Below the pieces are notes generated by a model, which worked only from the letters and a program-made list of their open reading frames with translations, was not told the origin of the DNA and ran no database searches. The translations under genes were made by a program, and so were the position numbers. A stretch of 64,000 bases of DNA from positions 583,001 through 647,000 of the forward strand of contig JAOWCC010000553.1 of NCBI GenBank assembly GCA_030867875.1, written 5' to 3'. Below, one piece after another: positions 20,868 to 30,016 of this stretch. This DNA is from Actinernus sp. WN-2022 (Eukaryota > Cnidaria > Anthozoa > Actiniaria > Actinernidae). Position 1 is the first letter of the stretch; each line of letters starts with the position of its first letter.

Positions 20868-21155
20868 CTAATCGATTGGGGGGTAGTTCTTTTTCAATTC
20901 CAATAACACCTTTGCAAAGCGAACCTTGGTATAACGTTTTTTATCTTTGAGGCGTTGGCTCGTTTTCTGTCCACACCTCGAGCAAAGTCCACAACTAGTA
21001 CGACACCCAATCCCGCAGTTCGAACAGGGTATTGGCGATCTGCTTCCCTTCCTTATCTGATAATTGTGTTGGGCACAGTATTCCGTATTGTATCGCTTTC
21101 TTTTACACTCGTAATCCTTCCCAAGCATCAACCATATACAAGTGGTTTTATCCAT
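20868..21155 (-). CDS. small Cys-rich protein (right arm)
   Basis: The mirror copy of the 95-aa Cys-rich ORF, identical in protein sequence, 65 bp upstream of the right-arm PolB start on the minus strand. Cysteines cluster in CSNCGIGC and CGLCSRCG, consistent with one or two zinc-binding knuckles. Function unknown; a replication accessory or regulatory protein is possible from position only. Confidence 0.55.
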   Translation of the reverse strand: MDKTTCIWLMLGKDYECKRKRYNTEYCAQHNYQIRKGSRSPIPCSNCGIGCRTSCGLCSRCGQKTSQRLKDKKRYTKVRFAKVLLELKKNYPPID

Positions 21156-21361
21156 GCGGCTGCATATTCGTATATATTCATCAGGCTCTAATAGATTGGG
21201 GGGAATGTAAATTTTCTCCGGTATTCATGTGACCATATCCTACGGTGGGTTGATCTTGTGGCATTCATTGACAAAAAGAAATGGGGGATGTGAGTTAGAA
21301 GTCCTGGCAAAAGATGACCGCCTTGAAAAAAAAAAAAACGCCGTGCCACCATATCTAAACT

Positions 21362-21687
21362 AGGGGTAAATAATACCTTTCGTGCTGCAATTCGGTGTCA
21401 AATAGACGTTTTGTGGGCTAAAAGGGGTAATATAGCTAACAAAAAGATCGAAGGTGGTGTCATAAATGGCTAAATGGGTGTAGGAAATATTGAACGCTGA
21501 ATTAGCGGGTATTATGAAAAATGACCGAAAGCAACAACTCTGCAACCCCACGTCGAACATGGGGGTGAACAAATACCTTGTGAGGCAATTCGGCGTCAAA
21601 TAGATGTTTTGGGGCTAAAAAGGGGTAATATAGCGAGCAAAAGCTCTAAGGGGGTGTCATAAATGCTAAATGTGCAAAATATTGAAC
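21362..21687 (-). repeat. subterminal direct repeat pair, right arm
   Basis: Mirror of the left-arm pair (units about 21561-21687 and 21362-21495), with the same conserved blocks. Confidence 0.75.
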
Positions 21688-21757
21688 ACTGTGTTAGATT
21701 TTTGTTGTACAAGAAAAAACGGGTATAATTCTGACTCCGACTATACTACTATTTGAG

Positions 21758-22335
21758 TTTTACTGTTAAAATAAGCTGTCTTATGTGTTGTTCTATATCT
21801 TCATCTAACTGTTTCAATGAATTTAAAGCCTTTTGTTTCACTCAGTATGGGTTTAAAATGGTTTCAATGCCTTTTCTTGTATTGGTTTTAATTGTATTAA
21901 AGGGTCTTTATCATTTTTAATTATAATTTCATATGACTTAGTAGAACCCTTAAGAGCTTTTCTCGTTTGCTCTATCTTAGTTCTTGGTGCCAGAATTGGC
22001 TTTTCATATATGTTTTTAATAGTCCTTGGTGCTGGAATTGGTTTGTAATCATTCCTAAATTCGAGAGATGGCCATTCTATGATGTGTTCTTCATAGGCTT
22101 TCACCAATGATCTCTTTTATGCTTTTACGGGGCGTAGGAATAGGCTTCCTATGTGGTGTAGATATTGGTTCGTAATCATCTACTATTTCCACTTTTGGTT
22201 TTGGCTTACTATTCTGTTTTAATAACAGTTTAATTAGCTGAGACTTACTCAGTTTTTTCAATTGGGATTTCTCCATATTATTAGGATATATATTAGTTTT
22301 CATCTTCTCCATATAATTATATATGTCATACATGT
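21758..22335 (-). pseudogene. older PolB relic, N-terminal part
   Basis: Two overlapping frames (22091-22333 and 21853-22107) read as one decayed coding region. It starts MYDIYNYMEKMK, has a lysine-rich KSQLKKLSKSQLIKLLLK segment, and repeats a PIPTPRKS / PIPAPRT / PILAPRTK proline motif, then ALKGSTKSYEI. Further frame shifts lead to TAYFNSKTQI, which ends at the boundary of the 12.1-kb element. This proline-repeat region precedes the exonuclease domain in a Polinton-like PolB family known from cnidarians and other invertebrates. The order matches the fragment at 8338-9500. Family assignment is from recognition of the pattern. Confidence 0.75.
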
Positions 22336-23425
22336 TTATGTGTGGAAATAATGGCTTAAAGAAATATTATAACTATACGTTTTAAGTATAATTATATGCA
22401 TTTAAATGTACCACTTTCTTTCAGTGAAATATTTAGGTCTACCTATCGATCTTATAGTCCGGCAGATTGGTGAAAAAATATGGAAGGATTGTGGGATTTA
22501 TGGTAAAAGCACCAAATTTTGCACAGAGATAGGGAATGAACTATTTAACAATATTGGCTATGGGCCCACTTGGGGTCTATCCCATAATTCTGTTTACAGC
22601 GCATTTAAGGGCGCTCTACTGACATTCAGCATGAAAACGAGGCTGTATGTTTTGTTTGCATAAAACAGTCACAGTTTTGAAAATGAGTAGGGAAAATCAT
22701 CAATAATGTTGGAAACAAAGTAAAATTTGTCGTTCTCAGAAGAAAACGGGCATTAAGTCTATCACGTGACTTGTTTTATGTCAAATGTTTCTTATCAATT
22801 GTTTTGTATTTTTTGACATTACTCGTTGCTTAAAAGAAACGTTTTATATATTGCTTAGACTTTTAATTAATTGAAAGTAGAATGAATAAAAGTGAAATGA
22901 ATTTTATGTTAACTTTAAATTTATATGCCATTAAAAACATGTTTTCTAGTTTTGGGTTGCCTGTGTACATTTTGCCAGGTTACCTATTCGATTCATACAC
23001 CTGCTGTTCTCAAAGTTGTGGTTTATATTTTATCAAAACTTAGTTTGAATTTCTCCATTTCATTGTTCTACAATACTCATTTAAAGTATACTACAATGGT
23101 AAGTAGACATATATCTAACTATTAAATCATTTTAGTCTGATTTCGTATTATATAAACAAGAATATATAATATATACCAACGTACACTCGATCTCCAAAAA
23201 AATTGAGAGTGATCGAATATATATTTATATTTATATATTTATGTAAGTGTATCCATGTGATTTTGGTCATTGTATCCATGTTATTTGGGTATTCCGCAGA
23301 GATTCAAAAGAGAAAACCACTAAAAACTGTTCAGTAAACGGGAAATATTGTATATATTATTACAGTTTTAGTCAGCATTTAAACATTTTATCATTATTGT
23401 TTTCTTTGACAATGCAGTTTGGCGA

Positions 23426-25312
23426 ATGATGATGTTTCTATGGCCTCTTGTAATACTTGTATATAACATAACAGCAAACCAAACTATGATGGCTCAGCAG
23501 AGCAGTTCATGCTTGGACTGGACTAGATGTATATTGTGCCAAGAAATCACAGCAGAACCGCTTCAGTGTCCAGGTAACCTAGGAAGATCTGACATCGAGA
23601 GTGGGACAGGATACCATACACAGGCAAAAAATATTCTACAATTTAAAGAGCTTGGAAGTTTGCCAATACAGATAGATATTACAAAGTTAGATGAAGGAGG
23701 AGGAATTGCAACAACGCTTATACAACGAAATGCAAAATGGCACAAAACCTGCAAATACAAATTCAGCAATCTGAAATTGCAAAGAGCAAACAAACGAAGA
23801 AGTCAAGAAGAGCCAGCTGATATTCCATGTTCCAAATTCACAAGGTTAAGCTGTGATGGTACTACTTCCAAAGCCAAAAATAGTTGCTTCTTCTGTGGTG
23901 GTACACAGGAAACTCTTCATCAAGCTTCAACCTTCGATATAGATGCAAGAGTTAAGGAATGCGCGCTCCAGTTACAAGACAGGGTGCTACTTGCAAACCT
24001 AAGCTCAGGAGATATGATTTCACAAGAAGCGGTATATCATGCGAAATGCTTGGTATCACTTTATAACAAAGCAGGGAGAATACATCAGGATACTGGAAAC
24101 AGAGAAGAAAAGATAAATCAGGGTATCGCCTTGGCACAGTTAGTTGCATACATAGAGGAAACGCGTTCTGAGTCGTCCGTAGATAGTGTTCCTGTGTTTC
24201 GGCTGGCAGAGCTCACCCATATGTATTCCGTCCGTCTTCAACAGCTTGGAGATGATATATCTGGCCCAATTCACTCTACTGATTTAAAGGATAGGATTTT
24301 GGCTAATGTTCCAGGTCTCCAGGCTCACAAGCAAGGACGAGACATTCTGCTGGCTTTCGATGATGATATCGGCATGGCTTTAAAACAGGCATGTGCTCGT
24401 GATTTTGATGAAGAAGCAATGACCCTGGTTAAGGCTACCAATATAATTCGTCGGGACATGTTGAACTTGAAGACCAAGTTTAACGGGACATTTGAGAACA
24501 ATTGTCAACAAACATCTGTCCCACAGTCTTTAAAAACATTGGTAGGAATGATTTTAGGGGGAGCAGATATCAAGAGCCAATCCAGCGACAACATTGAAAG
24601 TCAAACTACGCTAAGTATATCCCAACTGATGCTTTTCAATGCTAGTAAACGATGTCGCAGCAGTGGAACAACAAGAACTTCACATTACCACTCTAGAGAT
24701 CGCGAGCCACCAATGCCCATTTACTTAGGTCTTATGACCCATGCAGAAACAAGAAAGCGTACGCTTGTTGATAAACTCTACAATCTGGGATTGTCAATAT
24801 CATATGACCGAGTGTTGGAGCTTTCCACAGACTTGGAAAACAGCATGTGCAGCCTCTTTGAATCTGAAGGAGTTGTATGTCCGCCAAAGCTTAATAAAGG
24901 GGTATTCACAACCGGAGCTGTGGACAATATTGATCACAACCCGAGTTCAGTTACTGCTCAAGGTGCTTCCCATGGAACAGGCATATCGCTGTTTCAACAT
25001 CCAACCAATGATGCCCCTGGTGAAAAACGTGATGTTGTTGGCATTGACAATCAAGCTTCGAGGACCAAGCGTCTTGCTCAACTTCCATATTATTACCCAT
25101 GCGTAGAACCAGTAATTCTCCCCAAGAAAGAACCAGCAGTTCCTGTACTCCAATGCCCTTTTGCTAGTAGTTGCCCTGACATGCTGCATGCTTTTAGTGT
25201 ATAATACAAATGGCTTGACCACGTCAGAGATAAGCTTTACCAAGAACTATCGGAAGATACTTTTGATATGTCATGGGCAGCTTTTCACGCAAGCCAGCTA
25301 CCGCCAAATCAG
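23426..25312 (+). pseudogene. Academ-like transposase gene, 5' part
   Basis: A 592-codon ORF followed by an in-frame TAA (25202-25204), after which the same frame stays open (YKWLDHVRDKLYQELSED, then SWAAFHASQLPPNQ) until the LINE at 25313. The N-terminal region has Cys/His clusters suggesting zinc binding: CILCQE with LQCP, WHKTCKYKF, CFFCGG and YHAKC. The rest is mostly helical without a motif I can name. It resembles the N-terminal half of a widespread uncharacterised invertebrate transposon protein. An earlier or later start is possible: MAQQSSS lies about 20 residues in, and TTTGACAATGCAG just upstream could be a splice acceptor. It is dead in this copy. Confidence 0.75.
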
Positions 25313-25387
25313 TCAGCGGTCAGCGGAGCAAGATGGCGGCTTTTTTTCTGAGCTCCATTCAGCCTAGTATTTCCTGCCCATATTTCC

Positions 25388-26257
25388 TTGTCTAGTAATG
25401 TTTTGTGTCGTCCTTCTATTATGGCCAAGAGTAATTTAACTATCGAGAGAATTGAAGAGCTACTGGACCGAAAGCTCCAGCCCTTGAGAAGCAAGATTGA
25501 AAAGCTCCAGCCACTGATGAACAAGATCGATGAATTAAACGCGACTGTGAAAGGAATGGAGAATTCGCTCACTTTTCTAAGCAACAAATACGACGAGCTG
25601 CTTATGAACGTCAAAAGATTAGAAGGGGAGACGAAAGAGGCTGCAAAAGAATCTGCAAGATTGAAAGCCGAAGTACTTAAGACATCAAATGAACTTATCA
25701 ACCTCAAGGATGAAAATAACAACTTGGAACAGTACTCGCGTCGAGACAGTCTAGAGATTCGAGGAATCCCTTACCAGTGCGGAGAAATTACGAACGATAT
25801 TGTCATGAATCTTGGAAGACTGATTGGAGTAGAGTTGAAAGAAGATGACATTTCTATAAGCCATCGCCTATCTGGTACAAGGCCATTGTCAAGCCGCGAG
25901 CAAGACAGCCGGGATCCTGCTATTATAGTAAAATTCGTCCGCCGAGGAACAAGAGACAGATTCTATAAAGCCAAAAGGGAGCTTCGAGACAAAACCACAA
26001 AAGATCTTGGATTCATAAGAATCGCCGAACAAAAGGTCTTCATCTCAGAAAGCTTAACACAGAAGAACAAAGCGTTATTTAAAACCTGCCTTAAAGCCAA
26101 ATATGACCTGAACTTCAAGTTTATCTGGACCTCTGCTGGGAAGATCCTGCTTCGTAAAGATAATAGTAGTCCTGCAAGACTTATATCCAGTAATAAGGAT
26201 CTGAAGAGGCTGATTGAAATTGAAACTCCCAATGTCCCAGATGAAGATGGTGAGTGA
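25388..26257 (+). CDS. LINE ORF1 protein
   Basis: A 289-aa nucleic-acid-binding chaperone-type protein. Residues about 15-120 are charged heptads predicted to form a coiled coil (LQPLRSKIEKLQPLMNKI and following). Then YSRRDSLEIRGIP and DISISHRL mark the RRM-like domain of the L1 ORF1 / transposase-22 type, and IRIAEQKVFISESLT opens the C-terminal domain. In this family such proteins trimerise and coat the LINE RNA. The ATG at 25388 (MSSNVLCR) is the longest choice; MAKSNLTIERIEELL at 25421 is an equally likely start. It lies 199 bp upstream of ORF2. Confidence 0.85.
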   Translation: MSSNVLCRPSIMAKSNLTIERIEELLDRKLQPLRSKIEKLQPLMNKIDELNATVKGMENSLTFLSNKYDELLMNVKRLEGETKEAAKESARLKAEVLKTSNELINLKDENNNLEQYSRRDSLEIRGIPYQCGEITNDIVMNLGRLIGVELKEDDISISHRLSGTRPLSSREQDSRDPAIIVKFVRRGTRDRFYKAKRELRDKTTKDLGFIRIAEQKVFISESLTQKNKALFKTCLKAKYDLNFKFIWTSAGKILLRKDNSSPARLISSNKDLKRLIEIETPNVPDEDGE

Positions 26258-26456
26258 AACCCGAACAGCCACAAATTACCTTAACCCTAAACCATCACTT
26301 GGGTCAAATAAACTCAAGCCCTCAGTGCCTCTAACGGAGCTGCAGATTAGTGAACAGTCATATGCAAATTGCTCCTATTCCAACTCATTACTTGATCTAA
26401 ATTATGGACATATTAAAGTAAGAGTATGATATTTATTAACTCTACCCTAAATACTC

Positions 26457-29400
26457 ATGACAAAATGTCCTAAATGTAGAAAGAAAGTTCTTGAGCACTG
26501 CAAAGCAATCCAGTGTGATCATTGCCATAACTGGTATCACTTAAAATGTTCACAATTGTCAAGTAAGATGTATGACTATTTTTCATTCACCGGTGATCTC
26601 TGGTTATGTGCAAATTGTAAAAATGAGGTTTTTCCTTTCCAAAATTTAACAAATTCTGAGCTCCTAGATCTTTCCTTTAATTCCAATACTAGATGTCTTT
26701 GCTCTGCTCAAATGGCTAAAACTAAGCTAGACTTATTACCTAGATTTGATATTCTAGAATCTGTTAGCAATGTGCCTCACCTTTCTGATTTGGATGCCGA
26801 CCAACACGTTCCTTCGCAAACTAATTTTAAGTATTACTCAATACATGACTTCCATAATGATAAAGAAATTAATAACTGCTTTGCAAATAACCCTTTTTCG
26901 GTTTTACATTGTAACATTAGAAGTCTTGCTGCAAACCATGATAATTTTATTTGCATGTTAACAGAATTAAATCACTCTTTCTCTGTTATTGGCTTAAGTG
27001 AAACAAAAATTAAGACAGATCATGAACAGTTACTTAACACACAAATTCCAGGTTATGAATTTATTTCTCAACCAAGTCTCTCTAATGCTGGAGGAGTTGG
27101 ATTTTTCGTCCATGGACATCACAAATTCACTGTTAGAAAAGATTTATCAACCTCTAAGGAAGAGTATGAATCACTGTGGATTGAAATTCAAAATCAAACA
27201 GACCGTAATATAATTTGTGGTGTCATTTATAGACATCCCAATAGTACTAATCTTGATACATTTATGAATTATCTAAATCCAATCATTGATAAAATCAGTA
27301 AAGAAAACAAGTATTGTACTATTATGGGTGATTTCAACATTAATTTACTGAATTTTGAAACTCATTCAGCAACAGATGATTTTATTAATACTCTAGGGTC
27401 ATATTTCTTTTTTCCCCAAATTCTACAACCAACAAGATTAACTGATCATTCAGCCACCCTTATTGATAATATATTCTTTAATTCAGCTGAACATCTCACA
27501 ATGAGTGGAAATATCTTACATGACCTCACTGACCATCTTCCTAACTTTTTGATTATTAATAAACTCTCCAATCTTCCAAGTAATATCAAAATATACAAGA
27601 GAGATTATTCACACTTTAATGAATCTGTATTAATTGAAGAAGTTAAGGCTGTTGATTGGAGTTCACAGCTGCCAGAGACTAATGATGTTAATGAAATATT
27701 TGACTCGTTTCATTCTAAAATATCATACATCATTGATAAACACATCCCGGTAAGACAGCTAAGTAAGAAAAAAATTAAACAAATGGCTAAACCATGGATC
27801 ACCCCTGCTGTTAGAGTGTCTATGAATATAAAGAATAATCTGTTTAAGAAGTACCTTAAAACTGGCTCAGCATATTATCATTCTAAATATAAATCTTATA
27901 GAAACAAATTAAATCACCTACTAAGGATTAGCAAAAAATCATACTATAATAATTACTTCAATAACAATAGTAATAATATAAAAAATATATGGAAAGGAAT
28001 CAAACAGATCATAACGCTTAAACCCAGAATAAGTCATATACCAGCAAAGATTGTCAAAGATAATGTCGAACTAGTTGATACTAAATCTATTGCAAATGCT
28101 TTTAATGAATTCTTTGCTAACATAGGTAACGAGCTAGCCAATCTTATTCCACCAATAAATAAATCACCACTTAATTATCTAGCTCCTCAAAAACCTAACT
28201 GTTTTTATCTTTTTCCAACTACATCTGAAGAAATTGAGGAAGTAATTACTACCTTAAATCCAAATAAAGCAAGTGGACCCTTTAGTATCTCAACAAAAGT
28301 GCTGAAACTTTTGAAAAAGTTTCTATCAAAGCCATTAGAAATTTTATTCAATTGTTCTTTTGACACTGGTCTCGTTCCTGATAACTTCAAACTCGCCAGA
28401 GTAATTCCTGTTTATAAAAAAGGATCACAAACCAATCTTAGCAACTATCGTCCTATTTCATTGCTATCTATATTCAACATAATCTTAGAAAAGCTGATGT
28501 TTAAGAGATTAATGAATTATATTGATAAACAAAATATCTTATATACCAAACAGTTTGGCTTTCGTCAAAAGCATTCTACAGTTCAAGCAATTTTATCAAT
28601 TACTGATAAAATACAAAAATCTATTGAAGATGGTTGTTACTCTTGTGGAATCTTTTTAGATTTTAGTAAAGCCTTTGACACCGTAAATCATGAGATTCTA
28701 ATAATGAAACTTGAACACTATGGCTTTAGAGGAATTACAAAAGACTGGTTTTGCTCCTACCTCAAAGACAGAAAACAAATTGTGTCAATTGGAAATGTTG
28801 TGTCAGATTATAAACAAATTTCCTGTGGGGTCCCACAAGGATCGGTCCTTGGACCACTCTTGTTTCTTCTATATATCAATGATTTTAATAAATCTTCTAA
28901 CATATTTGATTTTCATCTATTTGCTGACGACTCTAATTTATTTTATGCCAATAAGAATTTATCAACACTTGAATTAACTGTTAATAAAGAACTACAAGAA
29001 GTTTACAATTGGCTGTGTGTTAATAAACTGTCTTTAAATATCACTAAATCTAATTTTGTTATTTTTCACCCGCCACAAAAAAAGTTAAATTACATAGTTA
29101 ACTTGATAATCGATAAACAGTCACTAAAGAATGAAAAAAATATAAAATATTTAGGTATAATGATAGACTCGCATTTAAATTGGAAATCTCAAGTTAATTA
29201 CATAACAAAGAAAATTAAAAGAAGTATTGGTATATTATCTAAAATTCGATACTTTGTCAATTTAAACATTCTTATCAACCTATATTATTCTTTAATTTAT
29301 CCATTTTTGATCTATGGAATAGTTGCTTGGGGAAATACATATATCTCAACTCTAAATCCAATTATTATAATACAAAAAAGAGCCATGAGAATCATAACCT

Positions 29401-29750
29401 TTTCCAATTATAAAGACCACTCTAAACCCCTTTTCAAAACCTTAAATATCATTAAACTTCTTGACCTTGTATTTTTACATAATGCATTATTTATGTATGA
29501 CTTTAAATCAGGTAATCTGCCTCTGGCATTCAATAACTTTTTTATTCCAGTCAACAAAATACACAAATATAATACAAGACTTGCTTCTAGGTCCTCCTAC
29601 TCTCTTCCTTCAATAAGAACAAATTATGGAAAATTTAATATTAGATTTCAAGGTGCAAAAATATGGAACTCTATTAATAACGATACAAAATCTCTTAAGA
29701 GATTAACTTTCAAAAAGAAACTTAAACTTAACATTATTAATACATATTAA
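26457..29750 (+). CDS. LINE ORF2: PHD finger, endonuclease, reverse transcriptase
   Basis: A 1097-aa protein. Residues about 4-60 form a PHD-type zinc finger (CPKCRKKV, CDHCHNWYHLKC, WLCANC). An apurinic-type endonuclease follows at about 145-370 (LHCNIRSL, GLSETKI, IYRHPN, MGDFNINLL, LTDHLPNF). The reverse transcriptase occupies about 600-880, with D735 in FLDFSKAFDTVNH, SCGVPQGSVLGPLLF and the catalytic FADD box at 822-825. A C-terminal region carries conserved IYGIVAWGN and QKRAMRI. This order is typical of the CR1/Jockey group. All catalytic motifs are present with no stop, so the copy looks competent. It performs target-primed reverse transcription in the nucleus. Confidence 0.95.
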   Translation: MTKCPKCRKKVLEHCKAIQCDHCHNWYHLKCSQLSSKMYDYFSFTGDLWLCANCKNEVFPFQNLTNSELLDLSFNSNTRCLCSAQMAKTKLDLLPRFDILESVSNVPHLSDLDADQHVPSQTNFKYYSIHDFHNDKEINNCFANNPFSVLHCNIRSLAANHDNFICMLTELNHSFSVIGLSETKIKTDHEQLLNTQIPGYEFISQPSLSNAGGVGFFVHGHHKFTVRKDLSTSKEEYESLWIEIQNQTDRNIICGVIYRHPNSTNLDTFMNYLNPIIDKISKENKYCTIMGDFNINLLNFETHSATDDFINTLGSYFFFPQILQPTRLTDHSATLIDNIFFNSAEHLTMSGNILHDLTDHLPNFLIINKLSNLPSNIKIYKRDYSHFNESVLIEEVKAVDWSSQLPETNDVNEIFDSFHSKISYIIDKHIPVRQLSKKKIKQMAKPWITPAVRVSMNIKNNLFKKYLKTGSAYYHSKYKSYRNKLNHLLRISKKSYYNNYFNNNSNNIKNIWKGIKQIITLKPRISHIPAKIVKDNVELVDTKSIANAFNEFFANIGNELANLIPPINKSPLNYLAPQKPNCFYLFPTTSEEIEEVITTLNPNKASGPFSISTKVLKLLKKFLSKPLEILFNCSFDTGLVPDNFKLARVIPVYKKGSQTNLSNYRPISLLSIFNIILEKLMFKRLMNYIDKQNILYTKQFGFRQKHSTVQAILSITDKIQKSIEDGCYSCGIFLDFSKAFDTVNHEILIMKLEHYGFRGITKDWFCSYLKDRKQIVSIGNVVSDYKQISCGVPQGSVLGPLLFLLYINDFNKSSNIFDFHLFADDSNLFYANKNLSTLELTVNKELQEVYNWLCVNKLSLNITKSNFVIFHPPQKKLNYIVNLIIDKQSLKNEKNIKYLGIMIDSHLNWKSQVNYITKKIKRSIGILSKIRYFVNLNILINLYYSLIYPFLIYGIVAWGNTYISTLNPIIIIQKRAMRIITFSNYKDHSKPLFKTLNIIKLLDLVFLHNALFMYDFKSGNLPLAFNNFFIPVNKIHKYNTRLASRSSYSLPSIRTNYGKFNIRFQGAKIWNSINNDTKSLKRLTFKKKLKLNIINTY

Positions 29751-30016
29751 CTCTCCTCTCTCTCTCATCCTCTCTCAAGTATATATTTACTCTATTTTTA
29801 TAAAGAAATATTTTTTCCAACTACTTGTTTCTTTGTGCCCTTGTTCGCTTTGACCATAAATCTTGTATGTAAAATAATTAGCTGCCTGACTTGTCTAGCC
29901 CTATATGGTTATTTCAGGTAGCTAGTACCAGATTTCCAGAATATCTCTTTCTTTCTTATGTTTACTTATGTAAATTTGCTATTTCATGGTACAAATAAAG
30001 CGTTGTTGTTGTTGTT

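Larger units (their letters stand above)
9641..21750. mobile_element. 12.1-kb palindromic PolB element
   Basis: The whole interval is an inverted repeat. It starts AGTAGTATAGTCGGAGTCAG, ends with the exact complement, and each arm carries the same parts in mirror order: subterminal repeats, a Cys-rich ORF, a 1323-aa PolB ORF and a tandem array. ATTTG lies directly outside both ends (9636-9640, 21751-21755), a 5-bp target duplication, and the flanks belong to one split gene, so the insertion is bounded precisely. Terminal AG...CT matches what is known of Polintons, though Polintons normally have 6-bp duplications and carry integrase, ATPase and capsid genes, none of which is visible here. It could be a Polinton derivative, an unknown PolB-only transposon, or an integrated linear plasmid-like replicon. 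The arms differ by point changes and a 1-base poly-T/poly-A length change, which argues against a simple assembly artefact. Confidence 0.87.
25313..30016 (+). mobile_element. full-length CR1/Jockey-type LINE
   Basis: AATCAG precedes (25307-25312) and follows (30017-30022) the element, a 6-bp target duplication, and the host gene resumes in sense after it (NQELRPVDV). The 5' end reads TCAGCGGTCAGCGG followed by AAGATGGCGGC; the 3' end is AATAAAGC with a GTT microsatellite tail. ORF1 and ORF2 are both open, so this is a young and perhaps active copy. Confidence 0.9.

Noticed and set aside
9641..21750. Palindrome as a sequencing or assembly fold-back artefact
   Set aside because: The mirror symmetry stops exactly at matching termini with a 5-bp duplication; flanks differ; the arms have 19 coding differences, unequal arrays and a unique centre. 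Not fully excluded without reads.
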